From NCBI GenBank assembly GCA_003345555.1, contig PRDJ01000041.1, positions 1 through 64,000 of the forward strand: a stretch of 64,000 nt of DNA, in the 5' to 3' direction. This document shows, one piece after another, positions 47,556 through 58,104 of this stretch; the stretch's first letter is position 1, and each line of letters begins with the position of its first letter. The stretch is from Candidatus Thorarchaeota archaeon. GTDB taxonomy: Archaea; Asgardarchaeota; Thorarchaeia; Thorarchaeales; Thorarchaeaceae. Below the pieces are notes generated by a model. The model was given only the letters and a program-made list of their open reading frames with translations, was not told the origin of the DNA and made no database searches. The position numbers and the translations under genes are program-made.

Positions 47556-48125
47556 TCAGTCACTCAAGAACTTATCAAGCCGTCCCTCATTCTCAAGAAG
47601 CTCCATCCAGTCATACCTCGGCGAACGTGCTCGCGGCTTCATCAATTCAACGATCTTGTCCGCAGTCTCAGTGGGTGTCAGGTCCGTCGTATCTATCTCG
47701 AATACCTTTGGCTCACCAAACGACTCGATTGCATCCATCTGACATACTCCAATGACTTCGGCCTCCACGTTTTCAGCGACCTTCTCCTTTGAGTAGCCGC
47801 GCGATGTCAGTCTCTCTTTGAGAGTCGCGGGGTGTGTCCGCAAGACAAACGCCCTCTCAACGGAGCTATAGGGTACCAGATCTATGTAATGTCCTTCGAT
47901 TATGACACGGTCTGACTCTCCTTCGAGAGTGTCTATTATTGCATCGACCAGACAGTCTTCGTCAATGATCTCTGTGTCCCGTTCTGTGTCCTCCTCAGCG
48001 ATGCAACCTGCCTTCTTGGAGAGGTCGCCCAGCGAAATGACCTTGATCTTCAAACGTTCGGCCAGTATCGCAGCGACCTCCGATTTCCCTGTGCCCGGAG
48101 TACCGCCAACAAGTATGGCTGTCAC
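47556..48125 (-). CDS. Adenylate kinase family (AK6/Fap7-like NMP kinase)
   Basis: 'AILVGGTPGTGKSEVAAILAERLKIKVISLGDL', 'RVIIEGHYIDLVPYSSVERAFVLRTHPATLKERLTSRGYS'. Confidence 0.9.
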   Translation of the reverse strand: MTAILVGGTPGTGKSEVAAILAERLKIKVISLGDLSKKAGCIAEEDTERDTEIIDEDCLVDAIIDTLEGESDRVIIEGHYIDLVPYSSVERAFVLRTHPATLKERLTSRGYSKEKVAENVEAEVIGVCQMDAIESFGEPKVFEIDTTDLTPTETADKIVELMKPRARSPRYDWMELLENEGRLDKFLSD

Positions 48126-48309
48126 ATTGTGTACATGAAAAAGAGGACAGATAAGAGATTAGCTCTCGCAGTTGCATGCTATTTGAGTCACATAATATAA
48201 GGTCCAATAGACTGGATGCAGTCTAACTGCCGTATTCTATCCTCGGCACAATTCATAAAAACCGCAATCATGCCGCCATGAACACCCGAACGGGAATGGA
48301 GCAACGAGC

Positions 48310-48819
48310 ATGGCATGGGTCCTACGGCAATTCGAGCGAGATGACCTAGACAGCGTCATGGAAATCAACAGGACCTGCCTACCTGAGAACTACCCAGATA
48401 GCTTCTTCCTTGGCCTGTACTATCACGCTCCCAAGGCGTTTCTTGTAGCCGTTGCCGACAGTCGAGTCATCGGATACATAATGTGCAGGATAGAACGGGG
48501 AGTGTCCAGCTATGGTCGACTTCCAGTCAAGAAGGGACATATAGTCTCTGTGGCCGTCGTACCAGAGATTAGACGGCAAGGTGTGGGGTCCGACCTCGTG
48601 AAGGCGGCAATGAACAGCATGTCAACCTACGGTGCGGCAGAGTGCTTTCTTGAGGTTCGGAAATCCAACGAAGCCGCAATCTCCACTTATGAGACTCTTG
48701 CCTTTGAGATCAAGCGCGTTCTCAAGGGGTACTATCGTGATGGAGAAGACGCTTACCTCATGACGAGAAAGCTCGAACCTCAGCCGGGGGCCGAGGCCAT
48801 TGTCGAAGAAGGATATTGA
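48310..48819 (+). CDS. GNAT N-terminal acetyltransferase (RimI/Ard1-like)
   Basis: 'ESDLDSV'-type N-terminus 'FERDDLDSVMEINRTCLPENYP', 'HIVSVAVVPEIRRQGVGSDLVKAAM', 'AECFLEVRKSNEAAISTYETLAFEIKRVLKGYY'. Confidence 0.9.
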   Translation: MAWVLRQFERDDLDSVMEINRTCLPENYPDSFFLGLYYHAPKAFLVAVADSRVIGYIMCRIERGVSSYGRLPVKKGHIVSVAVVPEIRRQGVGSDLVKAAMNSMSTYGAAECFLEVRKSNEAAISTYETLAFEIKRVLKGYYRDGEDAYLMTRKLEPQPGAEAIVEEGY

Positions 48820-49723
48820 AGTTCCCCTCATACCCGAATGCTCTTCGTGCATCCTGAACAGTCTTCAGACGCTGTTGCCTCTCATAGCCAAGAATAAGGA
48901 GGAGCAGTTTGAGCTGTACAGGCTAGCCTTCAAGCGACTATCTGAGGGCTACAAGAAGAAGACGCCGCCCGTCGAACTGTCAATTCTGCTTTACAGAGAA
49001 CTGTATTCATTGAAAGGAACGGAGAACCCCCTGAGTGAGATAAAGAGACTCAGCATTGAAGCAGCTAGGAAGGCTCTACCTTGGGTCGATGAGCAGGTAC
49101 TGTCGAAGTCTGGCTATGACCGTCTCAGGGCTGCACTCGCAGCAGCAATTGCGGGCAATCTAATAGACTACAACACGGCGAACTACGAACCCGACTTGGG
49201 CGGACTCAGGTCTTCGTTCACTCGAATAATCGAAGAAGGGTTCGCTATCGACGACTCAAAGCAGCTTTGGGAGTCGCTCGACTCAAGAACCGGTTTGTTA
49301 ACATACCTTGCCGATAATGCTGGAGAGACCTACCTCGACATGCCCTTCCTGAGGCTTGCCAAGGAATTGGGATGGACCATCAACTTCGTGGTCAAAGGCG
49401 AAGCTATGGTGAACGACGCAACAGAAGAGGATGTGGAGGGGTCAGGCATCGAGGAAATCGCCGAGGTTTCCAATACGGGTGCTTGGGCACTCGGAGTTCC
49501 CAAGAAGTGGGTGAGCCACCAATTTCTTGAACTGATAGCGAGAAGCCAACTTGTGATCTCAAAAGGTCAAGCAAACGTGGAGACTTTCCCTGAGATTCAG
49601 AGCGATTTTGGTGTTGAAACCTACTATGTGTTGAACGCAAAGTGCCCTCACATAGCCGAAGCCCTCAATGCAAAGAAGGGTGACAACATCGTGCTGCGGA
49701 GACCGGTCGATTCAGAATCGTGA
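48800..49723 (+). CDS. DUF89/ARMT1-like damage-control phosphatase
   Basis: 'IPECSSCILNSLQTLLPLI', 'LADNAGETYLDMPFLRLAKELG', 'VKGEAMVNDATEEDV', 'ISKGQANVETF'. Confidence 0.85.
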   Translation: MSKKDIEVPLIPECSSCILNSLQTLLPLIAKNKEEQFELYRLAFKRLSEGYKKKTPPVELSILLYRELYSLKGTENPLSEIKRLSIEAARKALPWVDEQVLSKSGYDRLRAALAAAIAGNLIDYNTANYEPDLGGLRSSFTRIIEEGFAIDDSKQLWESLDSRTGLLTYLADNAGETYLDMPFLRLAKELGWTINFVVKGEAMVNDATEEDVEGSGIEEIAEVSNTGAWALGVPKKWVSHQFLELIARSQLVISKGQANVETFPEIQSDFGVETYYVLNAKCPHIAEALNAKKGDNIVLRRPVDSES

Positions 49724-49889
49724 GACAAGAGTCAGTGATAGCCCGTGTTCTTGCCGACAACCTTTTTACTGCTACAAACGCAGCCGGCCACCTACAGGCG
49801 AGGTTCGAAGATAATCCTTAAATGCTGTATACGAAGTCCATGTACAGTTTTGGCTGGACCCGTCTAGGTTAGGCCAATGATTATTCCAA

Positions 49890-51566
49890 ATGGAGGAAAT
49901 GATTGTGAGTCAACAGGGTGGCCAAAGTGTTCCGGTCTTGATACTCAGAGAAGGCACAGAGCGGAGCACAGGCCGTGATGCACAACGCAATAACATCATG
50001 GCGGCAATCGTAGTCGCTGAAGCAATCAAGTCGGCCCTGGGTCCAAAAGGCATGGACAAAATGCTCGTGGACTCTTTTGGTGACGTGACGATTAGCAACG
50101 ATGGCGCCACGATTCTCAAGGAGATGGATGTTGCACATCCAGCAGCAAAAATGGTGATAGAGGTAAGCAAGACAGTCGACTCAGAGGTGGGCGATGGTAC
50201 AACCACTGCCGCTGTCCTTACGGGTGAGCTCCTGAAACAAGCTCAGACGCTCCTCGATCAGAAGATACATCCTACGACGATTATCAGCGGCTATAGGAAG
50301 GCCGCTGAGAAGGCAATGCAAATCATCGATTCCGCAGCGGAGACTGTTGATCCGAAGGATCCTGCGTACAGAAAGCTGTTGGTTGATGTTGCCAAGACTG
50401 CTATGTCGAGCAAGTTTGTGTCCGCCTCGAAAGATAATCTGGCTGAAGTCGTAGTCGATGCAGTCCTCTCGGTTGCAAAGACATTGCAGCCTGGTGAGGA
50501 GATAGACATGGAAAACCTGCCCCGTCAGAAGCAAATGGGTTTAACATTCCAGTCAAGCGAACTCGTGAAGGGCATCGTGCTTGACAAGGAAGTCGTCCAT
50601 TCGGGTATGCCGACAAAGGTGGAGTCAGCCAGAATAGCTCTCTTGGAGTGCCCGCTTGAGATTACAAAGACTGAGATCACGGCCAAGATTGCGATACATG
50701 ATCCGCAGTCGATGCAGGGCTTCCTTGGCGAAGAGGAGAGACTTCTCAAGACAATGGTTGACAAAGTTATCGAATCTGGAGCGAATGTTGTGATTTGTCA
50801 AAAAGGCATTGATGATGTGGCTCAGCACTACCTTGCCAAGAATGGTATCTTGGCTGTGAGAAGAATCAAGAAGTCAGATGTGGAGAGACTTAGCAAAGCC
50901 ACGGGAGCTACTATTGTTTCCAAGATACACACGCTCTCAAAGGCAGACCTTGGAAAGGCGAAGCTCGTCGAGCAGAGGAAAATCGGCGATGACAAGATGG
51001 TCTTCATCGAAGGGACTCCGTATTCATCTGTAGTGACACTTCTCATCAGAGGTGGCACTCAGCATGTTGTCGACGAGGTTGACCGCGTGGTGAATGACGC
51101 TCTTTGGGTCGTGCGCGACGTCATAAAGTACCCAAAGATTAGCTACGGAGGCGGTGCCATCGAAGCTGAGGTCGCTATGAAGCTGCGTCAGATGGCATCA
51201 ACTCTCGAAGGGAGAGAGCAGTACGCTGTGAATTCGTTCGCGGATGCAGTAGAATCTATTCCCGCAGCGCTGGCAGAGAACGCTGGCCTAGAACCCATTG
51301 ATACGTTGGTTGACCTCCGGACAGCCCATACTGAGGGAAAGGTCACATTCGGAATCGACATCGAAAAGGGCAAGGTTGGAGACATGAAGAAGACTCGTGT
51401 CATTGAGCCAACACTTGTCAAGAGGCAGGTTATCGCTTCTGCCGCAGAGGCCTCACAGATGATTCTGAAGATTGATGACGTGATTAGCTCGAAAGGCAAG
51501 AAGGGAATGGGTGCACCTGGCGGGAAGGGCCGGGGAGAACACGACAAGGAACTAGATGAAGACTAG
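49890..51566 (+). CDS. thsA: Thermosome subunit (group II chaperonin)
   Basis: '[43 protein letters not shown]', '[19 protein letters not shown]', '[15 protein letters not shown]'. Confidence 0.97.
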   Translation: MEEMIVSQQGGQSVPVLILREGTERSTGRDAQRNNIMAAIVVAEAIKSALGPKGMDKMLVDSFGDVTISNDGATILKEMDVAHPAAKMVIEVSKTVDSEVGDGTTTAAVLTGELLKQAQTLLDQKIHPTTIISGYRKAAEKAMQIIDSAAETVDPKDPAYRKLLVDVAKTAMSSKFVSASKDNLAEVVVDAVLSVAKTLQPGEEIDMENLPRQKQMGLTFQSSELVKGIVLDKEVVHSGMPTKVESARIALLECPLEITKTEITAKIAIHDPQSMQGFLGEEERLLKTMVDKVIESGANVVICQKGIDDVAQHYLAKNGILAVRRIKKSDVERLSKATGATIVSKIHTLSKADLGKAKLVEQRKIGDDKMVFIEGTPYSSVVTLLIRGGTQHVVDEVDRVVNDALWVVRDVIKYPKISYGGGAIEAEVAMKLRQMASTLEGREQYAVNSFADAVESIPAALAENAGLEPIDTLVDLRTAHTEGKVTFGIDIEKGKVGDMKKTRVIEPTLVKRQVIASAAEASQMILKIDDVISSKGKKGMGAPGGKGRGEHDKELDED

Positions 51567-51600
51567 AGATCCAGTTGGCGAGCAGAAAAAGGTGCGATTA

Positions 51601-52263
51601 ATGGCGGAAGACTTCGACCCGGAAGAGAATGAGAACGAGGAGTTCATCGAGGAAGAACCAGAGCCGGCTTTTGTGCTGACACGCATTCCGGGCGTTGGAC
51701 CAAAGACGGCTGAGAAGCTCGTGGCTTCTGGCTATGGCGATGTCCAGAAGATTGCTGCCGTGGATGCCGAAACTCTTGCTGGAGCCGTTCCAGGTTTGAG
51801 TGAAGCAAAGGCGGAGATTATAATCAATGAAGCCAAGTCATTCTTGGAGGAAACCGCAGCCGAAGCTGAAGAAAAAGGCAAGAAGTCCAAACGCAAGAAG
51901 AGCACTGAGGTTGAGCCGACAAAGGTAGGACTCCCGCCCGCAACCGAACGCGCTCATGAGGACGAGGTCGCATCACTACAAACAGGCTACGACAGGGAGA
52001 AGAAGGAGCTGGGCATAGCCATCGGCCCGAAGTGGTTGACGAAATACGAGAGGGCAAGAGTCGTCGGTGCCCGTGCGCTTCAGATTTCAATGGGTGCCCC
52101 TGTACTCATTGATATCAACACTGCGCCGAAAGGACTGTTTGCTCTCGCAGAGGCAGAGCTGAGGGCCGGGGCCCTTCCCATGACTGTCCGAAGAACCCTT
52201 CCGTCCGGGGAACATTTCGACATCCCTCTTTCAATCCTGCTGAAGAGCACGAAGTTCAGCTAG
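51601..52263 (+). CDS. rpoK: RNA polymerase subunit Rpo6/RpoK with acidic N-terminus and fused helix-hairpin-helix domain
   Basis: C-terminus '[61 protein letters not shown]' is RPB6/omega; N-terminus '[15 protein letters not shown]' then '[53 protein letters not shown]'. ORF opens at 51556. Confidence 0.88.
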   Translation: MAEDFDPEENENEEFIEEEPEPAFVLTRIPGVGPKTAEKLVASGYGDVQKIAAVDAETLAGAVPGLSEAKAEIIINEAKSFLEETAAEAEEKGKKSKRKKSTEVEPTKVGLPPATERAHEDEVASLQTGYDREKKELGIAIGPKWLTKYERARVVGARALQISMGAPVLIDINTAPKGLFALAEAELRAGALPMTVRRTLPSGEHFDIPLSILLKSTKFS

Positions 52264-52373
52264 TGTCCAACTTCAGTCCCTCTTTTTCTGATAGAGCAGT
52301 ATTACCCAGATTCGTGATAAAACGCCTTAAGAGCCATTGAATACGATGCTGTAGGTCCCGATGGTGATAGTGC

Positions 52374-53726
52374 ATGCAGATTGTTGTCACTCCTGACCTC
52401 GTGATGATGTGCCTAATCGGTTTTGCAGTAGGCGCTCTGATAGGTCTTGAGAGACAGAAACGCATGACGGAAGAGATGTCCTTGGGAGTGAGGACGTTCG
52501 GACTCCACAGTCTGCTCGGCACAATATCGGCCTACATATTCCGGGTCTACGATAATCCGTACATCCTGATATACGCCATATGTGTCTCAATTGTGTTCTC
52601 TGCAGCTTCAGTTGTCTACAAGATATTCAGGACAACACGGAAAGGCCTGACCACCTCGATAGTGTTCGCATTGTCCTTCGTCTTGGGCGCATTGGTCGGT
52701 ATGGACCCAACGCCAAGCCCGAGTCAGCCTCTTGGAGAACTAGAAGTCCTTGCGATGACAATATCATTTCTGGTGTTCCTAGTTCTGAGCTTCAAAGAGG
52801 AACTGGCTGCTGCAGTAGCTTCTGTCAGCCACGAAGAAATGATAGGTGCAGCCGAACTAATGGTTCTAATTGCCTTTCTATGGCCGATCCTCACACAATA
52901 CCCCAATATTGCCGTTGGCCCACTTACATTTCCACTCTTCCAGACCTATTTCCTAGTTGTCGTACTACTATCCATCAGGTTTGCCAGCTACATAATCGTA
53001 AAGAAGTACAAGGACCGTGGTCCCTACTTCTTCGGCTTCTTTGGAGGTTTCGCCAATAGCGAAGCCACAGTCTCAAGTATAACGGACTTCCACAACGCAC
53101 TTGAGGAGAAATACCCCGGTAGGATGTCTCTAGCCATCATACTTGCTAACCTCGCCATGGTGCTCAGAAACGCAGTGCTCGTCGTAATCCTCGACCCTAC
53201 CCTCAACATATTCAGGTTGTACTTGGGGCCTCTTCTAATCCTCTTGTTCGTTGGCGTGCTGAGGTTTCTATATGAAGGAAGAAGAAGACTGAAGCCAGAA
53301 GCCAAAGAAGATATCGGCGCGCGAATTAAGGTTGGATTCGGATCACCGTTCTCTCTGCATGCTGCACTTCGGTTTGCCATTATCTTCTCGTGCGTGTCTC
53401 TACTGGCGCTATGGGCCCAGCAGTCTTTCAGTCAGCTAGGCATGATAGTTGCTGCGTTCATCGGAGGATTTGCTTCGGCTGGAGCAGTGGTTTCCATAGC
53501 TGCTCTTTCATATTCAACAGGAGCAATCACACTCGCTACGGCAGCATTTGCCGTAATCATCGCCACAACTACATCGGTGTTCAACAAGATCATTTACGTC
53601 TTCTTGGGCGACTACCAAGGCCGACGTGACTTGTCGAGAATGGCCGCAAGAGATGCACTGGTCATGGGAGCCGCCGTACTCGGCTTTCTGGTGTTGCTGC
53701 AACTGGGATACATTCCGATTGAGTAG
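52374..53726 (+). CDS. MgtC/DUF4010 family membrane protein
   Basis: 'MCLIGFAVGALIGLERQKRMTEEMSLGVRTFGLHSLLGTISAYI' plus long polytopic C-terminus 'GFFGGFANSEATVSSI'. Confidence 0.85.
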   Translation: MQIVVTPDLVMMCLIGFAVGALIGLERQKRMTEEMSLGVRTFGLHSLLGTISAYIFRVYDNPYILIYAICVSIVFSAASVVYKIFRTTRKGLTTSIVFALSFVLGALVGMDPTPSPSQPLGELEVLAMTISFLVFLVLSFKEELAAAVASVSHEEMIGAAELMVLIAFLWPILTQYPNIAVGPLTFPLFQTYFLVVVLLSIRFASYIIVKKYKDRGPYFFGFFGGFANSEATVSSITDFHNALEEKYPGRMSLAIILANLAMVLRNAVLVVILDPTLNIFRLYLGPLLILLFVGVLRFLYEGRRRLKPEAKEDIGARIKVGFGSPFSLHAALRFAIIFSCVSLLALWAQQSFSQLGMIVAAFIGGFASAGAVVSIAALSYSTGAITLATAAFAVIIATTTSVFNKIIYVFLGDYQGRRDLSRMAARDALVMGAAVLGFLVLLQLGYIPIE

Positions 53727-53893
53727 AGCAACTGATGACAAGCGGAAGACTTAAAGAACAGAGAAACATTGACCTGCTTGGTGACAAGCATGAGCGGTCG
53801 TGGCTCTGTTCATCCCGGCTTCTGAGTTTTTCAGCGCAGAGCAGGCCTTGCTTGTTGTCACGACCAATTCTGGAGGATTTTGCCTTGAGTGAG

Positions 53894-55195
53894 ATGAGAT
53901 TAGTGCGAGGTATGAGAGACCTCATGGGGCCGGAGCAATACATCAACGACTACCTCATTGAGATGGCGGTGAACGTCTTTCGGCTTTTCAACTACGAGCC
54001 CCTTGATACACCTGTCATGGAGCTATGGGAAACACTTGCTGCCAAAGGTGGCGAAGAAGTAGAATCAGACACCTTCAAATTCGCGGACAAAGGCGGGCGC
54101 GAGGTTGGTCTTCGGTTTGACCTGACAGTTCCTTTGGGCAGACTTGTGGCATCCAATCCCAGTTTGCCAAAGCCGTTCAAGAGATACGCAATCGGCAAAG
54201 TCTGGAGATATGATAGACCACAAGCGGGTCGATACCGAGAATTCACACAGGCAGACGTTGACGTAGTCGGTTCAAGCAGCATGACTGCCGACACAGAGGT
54301 AGTCCTTGTGGCCCTTGAGTTCATGAGACGAGTCCTAGGAGGCGATTACGTCATTCGCGTAAACAACAGAAAAGTCCTGAAGGGACTCACTGAGAAAGCA
54401 GGAGTACCGGATGCACTTGCCTACGAGTGTTTCAGGTCAATAGACAAGCTGGATAAGATCGGGCGGGACGGAGTACTTGAGGAACTCAAGAACAGGGGGG
54501 TCGGCAGGAAACAAAGCAACTTCCTAATGGATAACATCACCTTGAGAGGAAAAGGTAGTTCTGTCCTCGAGCAGTTCGGGGATCTTCTGAATGGATCGGA
54601 AGTCGGCATGCGTGGAGTGGAAGAACTGTCAGCGATGGCGAGCAACTTCGAGGAGTCAGACGTAAGTGATTCTGTAGAGTTTGACATGTCTCTCGCACGA
54701 GGACTGGACTATTACACTGGTCCGGTCTTTGAGGGCACATTCACTGGTGAACCCCGAGTTGGATCAATCGCGGGAGGCGGTCGTTATGACAATCTGATTG
54801 AGAAGTTTGGTGGCCCACCAACTCCGGCGACTGGCATCTCGTTAGGCATTGGTAGGCTTATCGATGTCATGCTCGCAAGAGGACTCGGCGATAAACTTGT
54901 GCCTACTCTTGACGTGTTTCTTGCCCCAATTACTCCATCAATGGCGAGATATGCTGCAAGGTTCCAGTCAGAGCTTGTTAAGGCCGGTTTCTCTTGCGAG
55001 ACGGACCTCATGGAAAGAAACCTAAAGAAACTGCTCGAGGTCGCTGACTCGAAGAAGGCAAGATACGCAGTTATCATCGGCCAACGAGATCTGGAAAAGA
55101 GGGAGGTTAGCGTTCGAGATATGCGGACCAAGGACACGCGCCAGGTCAAGATTGATGATTTAGTGAAGTATATTCAAACCAGCATCAAGAGATGA
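53894..55195 (+). CDS. hisS: Histidyl-tRNA synthetase
   Basis: 'VRGMRDLMGPEQYINDYL', 'LRFDLTVPLGRLVASNP', 'FTQADVDVVGSSSMTAD', 'SLARGLDYYTGPVFEG', 'SIAGGGRYDNLI'. ORF opens at 53735; ATG 53894 matches the conserved start. Confidence 0.95.
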   Translation: MRLVRGMRDLMGPEQYINDYLIEMAVNVFRLFNYEPLDTPVMELWETLAAKGGEEVESDTFKFADKGGREVGLRFDLTVPLGRLVASNPSLPKPFKRYAIGKVWRYDRPQAGRYREFTQADVDVVGSSSMTADTEVVLVALEFMRRVLGGDYVIRVNNRKVLKGLTEKAGVPDALAYECFRSIDKLDKIGRDGVLEELKNRGVGRKQSNFLMDNITLRGKGSSVLEQFGDLLNGSEVGMRGVEELSAMASNFEESDVSDSVEFDMSLARGLDYYTGPVFEGTFTGEPRVGSIAGGGRYDNLIEKFGGPPTPATGISLGIGRLIDVMLARGLGDKLVPTLDVFLAPITPSMARYAARFQSELVKAGFSCETDLMERNLKKLLEVADSKKARYAVIIGQRDLEKREVSVRDMRTKDTRQVKIDDLVKYIQTSIKR

Positions 55196-55296
55196 CCGGG
55201 GCAACGCGTCCTCGTCATACGAGGTGTATTGCCTAGCTCTGGTGTCGACCGAAGCCTTTTTTCTCAGGCACTGCAATCTGTAACCAGGGATTACTG

Positions 55297-56145
55297 ATGA
55301 CACGAATGCCTGTGGTCGCAGGATCCTTCTACGAAGGAAAGCCTGAAGCATTACTCAAGCATCTAGAAAGCTGCTTTGTCAAGAGTCCCGGTCCCGAACG
55401 GCTGCCGAAGGGTGGGTCAGGTAAGTCGAGGAAAATTAAGGCACTTGTATCCCCTCATGCAGGATACATGTATTCTGGAATGGCGGCAGCCCACAGCTAT
55501 CTACATCTCTATGAGGATGGGCAACCAGAGCACATAGTCATCCTCGGTCCAAACCATACTGGCCGAGGTCTGGATCTCTCCCGACTTGCTGTCTGTGAAG
55601 ATAACTGGGAAACGCCTCTTGGACTAGTCAAGTATGACAGGAAAATCGGTCCGATGATTCTCGAACAGAACGAATATGCCATGCCCGATTGCATTGCACA
55701 TACTGGAGAGCACTCGATTGAAGTGCAGCTGCCTTTCCTCCAGTTTGCCTTTGGCAAAGAATTAAGCTTCGTTCCCATCTGCATTAGCGACCAGAGCTAT
55801 GAAATCTGCGAATCCATTGGAAAGACTGTAGCCAATGTCGCTAAAGATAACGACATAGTGGTAATCGCGAGTTCTGACTTCACTCACTTCGAGTCTGCAG
55901 AGAGCGCGAGGAAGAAAGACAACCAAGCAATCGAATACCTTGAGAACCTCGACCCGGAAGGATTCCTGAGATTCGTGCACGGTCATCGGTTGAGTATTTG
56001 TGGCGCCGGTCCCATTGCTGCGGCCTTGGTGTTCGCTATCGAGCGAGGAGCAACTCAGTTCAGTCTCCTGAAGTACATGAACAGTGGTGACGTGACCGGC
56101 GACGGTGGTCATGTCGTCGCATACGTGGCTGCAGAGATTACCTAG
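55297..56145 (+). CDS. MEMO1 family protein (AmmeMemoRadiSam system protein B)
   Basis: 'MPVVAGSFYEGKPEALLKHLESCF', 'ALVSPHAGYMYSGMAAAHSY', 'IVILGPNHTGRG', 'EHSIEVQLPFLQFAFG', 'VIASSDFTHFE'. Confidence 0.94.
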   Translation: MTRMPVVAGSFYEGKPEALLKHLESCFVKSPGPERLPKGGSGKSRKIKALVSPHAGYMYSGMAAAHSYLHLYEDGQPEHIVILGPNHTGRGLDLSRLAVCEDNWETPLGLVKYDRKIGPMILEQNEYAMPDCIAHTGEHSIEVQLPFLQFAFGKELSFVPICISDQSYEICESIGKTVANVAKDNDIVVIASSDFTHFESAESARKKDNQAIEYLENLDPEGFLRFVHGHRLSICGAGPIAAALVFAIERGATQFSLLKYMNSGDVTGDGGHVVAYVAAEIT

Positions 56146-56162
56146 GTGAACTGCGGCCCGAC

Positions 56163-57449
56163 TCAGTCTTGAGGCCCAGCAATTGCGTCTACGGCATCGT
56201 GGCTCTTGGAATTCGGCTTGACGCTTGGAAGCCCGACTATTGCGGTCACGCAGCCAGCGAGTGACACTATCGATGCGAGGAATAGACTTCCAGTAGCGAC
56301 CCCAGTTTCAGAATAGAGATATCCAGCAAGAAGAGGACCTATCACGTACGCCGTGTTGTTGACCATGCCAAAGACGCCCATGACAGCACCGTAGGCATTC
56401 TTGTCAGTGAGGTCAGCCACCATAGCCTGTGTGGTTGGGCCTCTCAATGAGATTGCTAGGCCCAGCACCGCTGCCCCCTCAAGAAGCCCTACAATCTCGG
56501 TAGCCTGCATGAATATGAGCATCGATACTGCGCCCAAGAACGATCCTAGCACAATTGGCCATTTCCTGCCAAGCCTGTCTGACTCTAGACCGAATCCAAT
56601 GCTGCCGCATATGGTAATAGCTCCAACGACCCCAAAGAACAGACCTATCTGTAGCGGGGTTACCCTGAATCTCTCCACAGCATCCAGCGTGAAGGCTACC
56701 TCAAGGATCCCGATAGCGAAAACATTGGCAAACACAGAAACGGCCAAGGCGGCATAGGCACTTGAGTTGCGGCTGAGTATCTCAAAGACATGAATCCCTC
56801 GCTCGTTCACTGTAGACTCACGATGGTGCTCAGGTTCTGTAATGAGCAAGTGAAGCGCGGCGAGTGTCACAAGAGTGATGATAGCCGTGATGATGAACGG
56901 TAGTCTGAAGCCAAAGAACTCTGCCAAGACCCCTCCCAAAGTGGGTCCAATGATAAAGCCCACCATGCCGCCAGCACTGAGAAAGCCCATGGCTTTTCCG
57001 CGGGCCGTCGGAGCAGTCACATCCGCCACAAATGCATTGGCGGCAGGAAAGAATCCTGCTGATACTGCGCCCTCTACTATCCGCGCGACAATCATGACGT
57101 ATATGTCGGTAGCCAGAGAGTAGAGGACGTTTGCTGCAGCAAAACCAACCATAGCAGTCACAAGAACAGGCTTTCGACCAGTCCGGTCGGATAGATGGCC
57201 AAGTGGTCCAGCGAGAAGGATTTGTGCCATTGCGTACGCTGCCGCTAGAATGCCCAGCTCCATGCCACCAAGACTCATTGAAAGAATGTAGTATGGAAAA
57301 ATCGGAATGACGATTCCAAAGCCGATTTGTAGTATGGCCATGCATACAGCAAGGGTCAAGACCTGATGCATACCGACACTGACTCTGCTTGCTGCCAAGC
57401 TCTGGCCTTGTTGGTTCGACAATTGCGGGTCGACATCAGCGTCAGTCAA
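56163..57449 (-). CDS. Major facilitator superfamily transporter
   Basis: 'GIVIPIFPYYILSMSLGGMELGILAAAYAMAQILLAGPLGHLSDRTGRKPVLV' with about 12 TM segments. Confidence 0.92.
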   Translation of the reverse strand: MTDADVDPQLSNQQGQSLAASRVSVGMHQVLTLAVCMAILQIGFGIVIPIFPYYILSMSLGGMELGILAAAYAMAQILLAGPLGHLSDRTGRKPVLVTAMVGFAAANVLYSLATDIYVMIVARIVEGAVSAGFFPAANAFVADVTAPTARGKAMGFLSAGGMVGFIIGPTLGGVLAEFFGFRLPFIITAIITLVTLAALHLLITEPEHHRESTVNERGIHVFEILSRNSSAYAALAVSVFANVFAIGILEVAFTLDAVERFRVTPLQIGLFFGVVGAITICGSIGFGLESDRLGRKWPIVLGSFLGAVSMLIFMQATEIVGLLEGAAVLGLAISLRGPTTQAMVADLTDKNAYGAVMGVFGMVNNTAYVIGPLLAGYLYSETGVATGSLFLASIVSLAGCVTAIVGLPSVKPNSKSHDAVDAIAGPQD

Positions 57450-57519
57450 AGCGTGCGCCGCCGTCGGCCTATCTTCCGCGCTTTTCAGTCTTCCTCAATG
57501 CCAGATGCATACTGACCGG

Positions 57520-58104
57520 CTACGAAGGTTTGTCGATTACTACCCTGCTTACACCCTTTATCTCTCTCAGTGAATCGATCACCGATCCGGAGAGCGGCTC
57601 TTGAGTGATTATCTTAAGACACGGTTCTTCATAAATGGCGACATCTTCCGCGATTACTTGCCGGATAGGTACACTGTATCCAGCGATCGTGGAAGCTACT
57701 TCAGAAAGGATACCTGGAAGCTGTGGTGACTCGACATAGACTTTGACTACCCCGTAACCGAAAACCTTACTGACCTTTTCAAGGGAAGGGCCGGCAGGCT
57801 CTATTCTGGAAAACAGCTCAAGCATTTTGGGATTGGAACAAATAGCCTCGGTCGTAGATCGCACGGTTCGCCGGTCTATTCCCAAGCCATCGCCAATAGA
57901 CTTCAAGGCAATCCTGATGGATTTGCACTTGACCACGCCGGGCGATTCCACACGGAAGCCATGCGTCAATATGGATTGAGCTACCTTGAGCCTTCCTGGG
58001 GACTCATGGAAGAATTCCACAATCGTCTGCCAGAACAGATGATCACGTGTTGTCTCAGTTGCAGTCTTAGACTGCCTGGATGATTTTTTCCATGAGGATT
58101 TCAT
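57520..58104 (-). CDS. HTH plus ACT-domain regulator
   Basis: C-terminal ACT-like 'VVKVYVESPQLPGILSEVASTIAGYSVPIRQVIAEDV'; central 'ALKSIGDGLGIDRRTVRSTTEAI' HTH-like. N-terminal start uncertain (38-nt overlap with upstream gene). Confidence 0.7.
   Translation of the reverse strand: MKSSWKKSSRQSKTATETTRDHLFWQTIVEFFHESPGRLKVAQSILTHGFRVESPGVVKCKSIRIALKSIGDGLGIDRRTVRSTTEAICSNPKMLELFSRIEPAGPSLEKVSKVFGYGVVKVYVESPQLPGILSEVASTIAGYSVPIRQVIAEDVAIYEEPCLKIITQEPLSGSVIDSLREIKGVSRVVIDKPS

Noticed and set aside
47308-47742. 144-aa ORF overlapping the divergent/convergent boundary at 47.5 kb
   Set aside because: Overlaps the well-supported AK6-like gene and the secreted hypothetical on the other strand; Ser/Arg-rich and motif-free.
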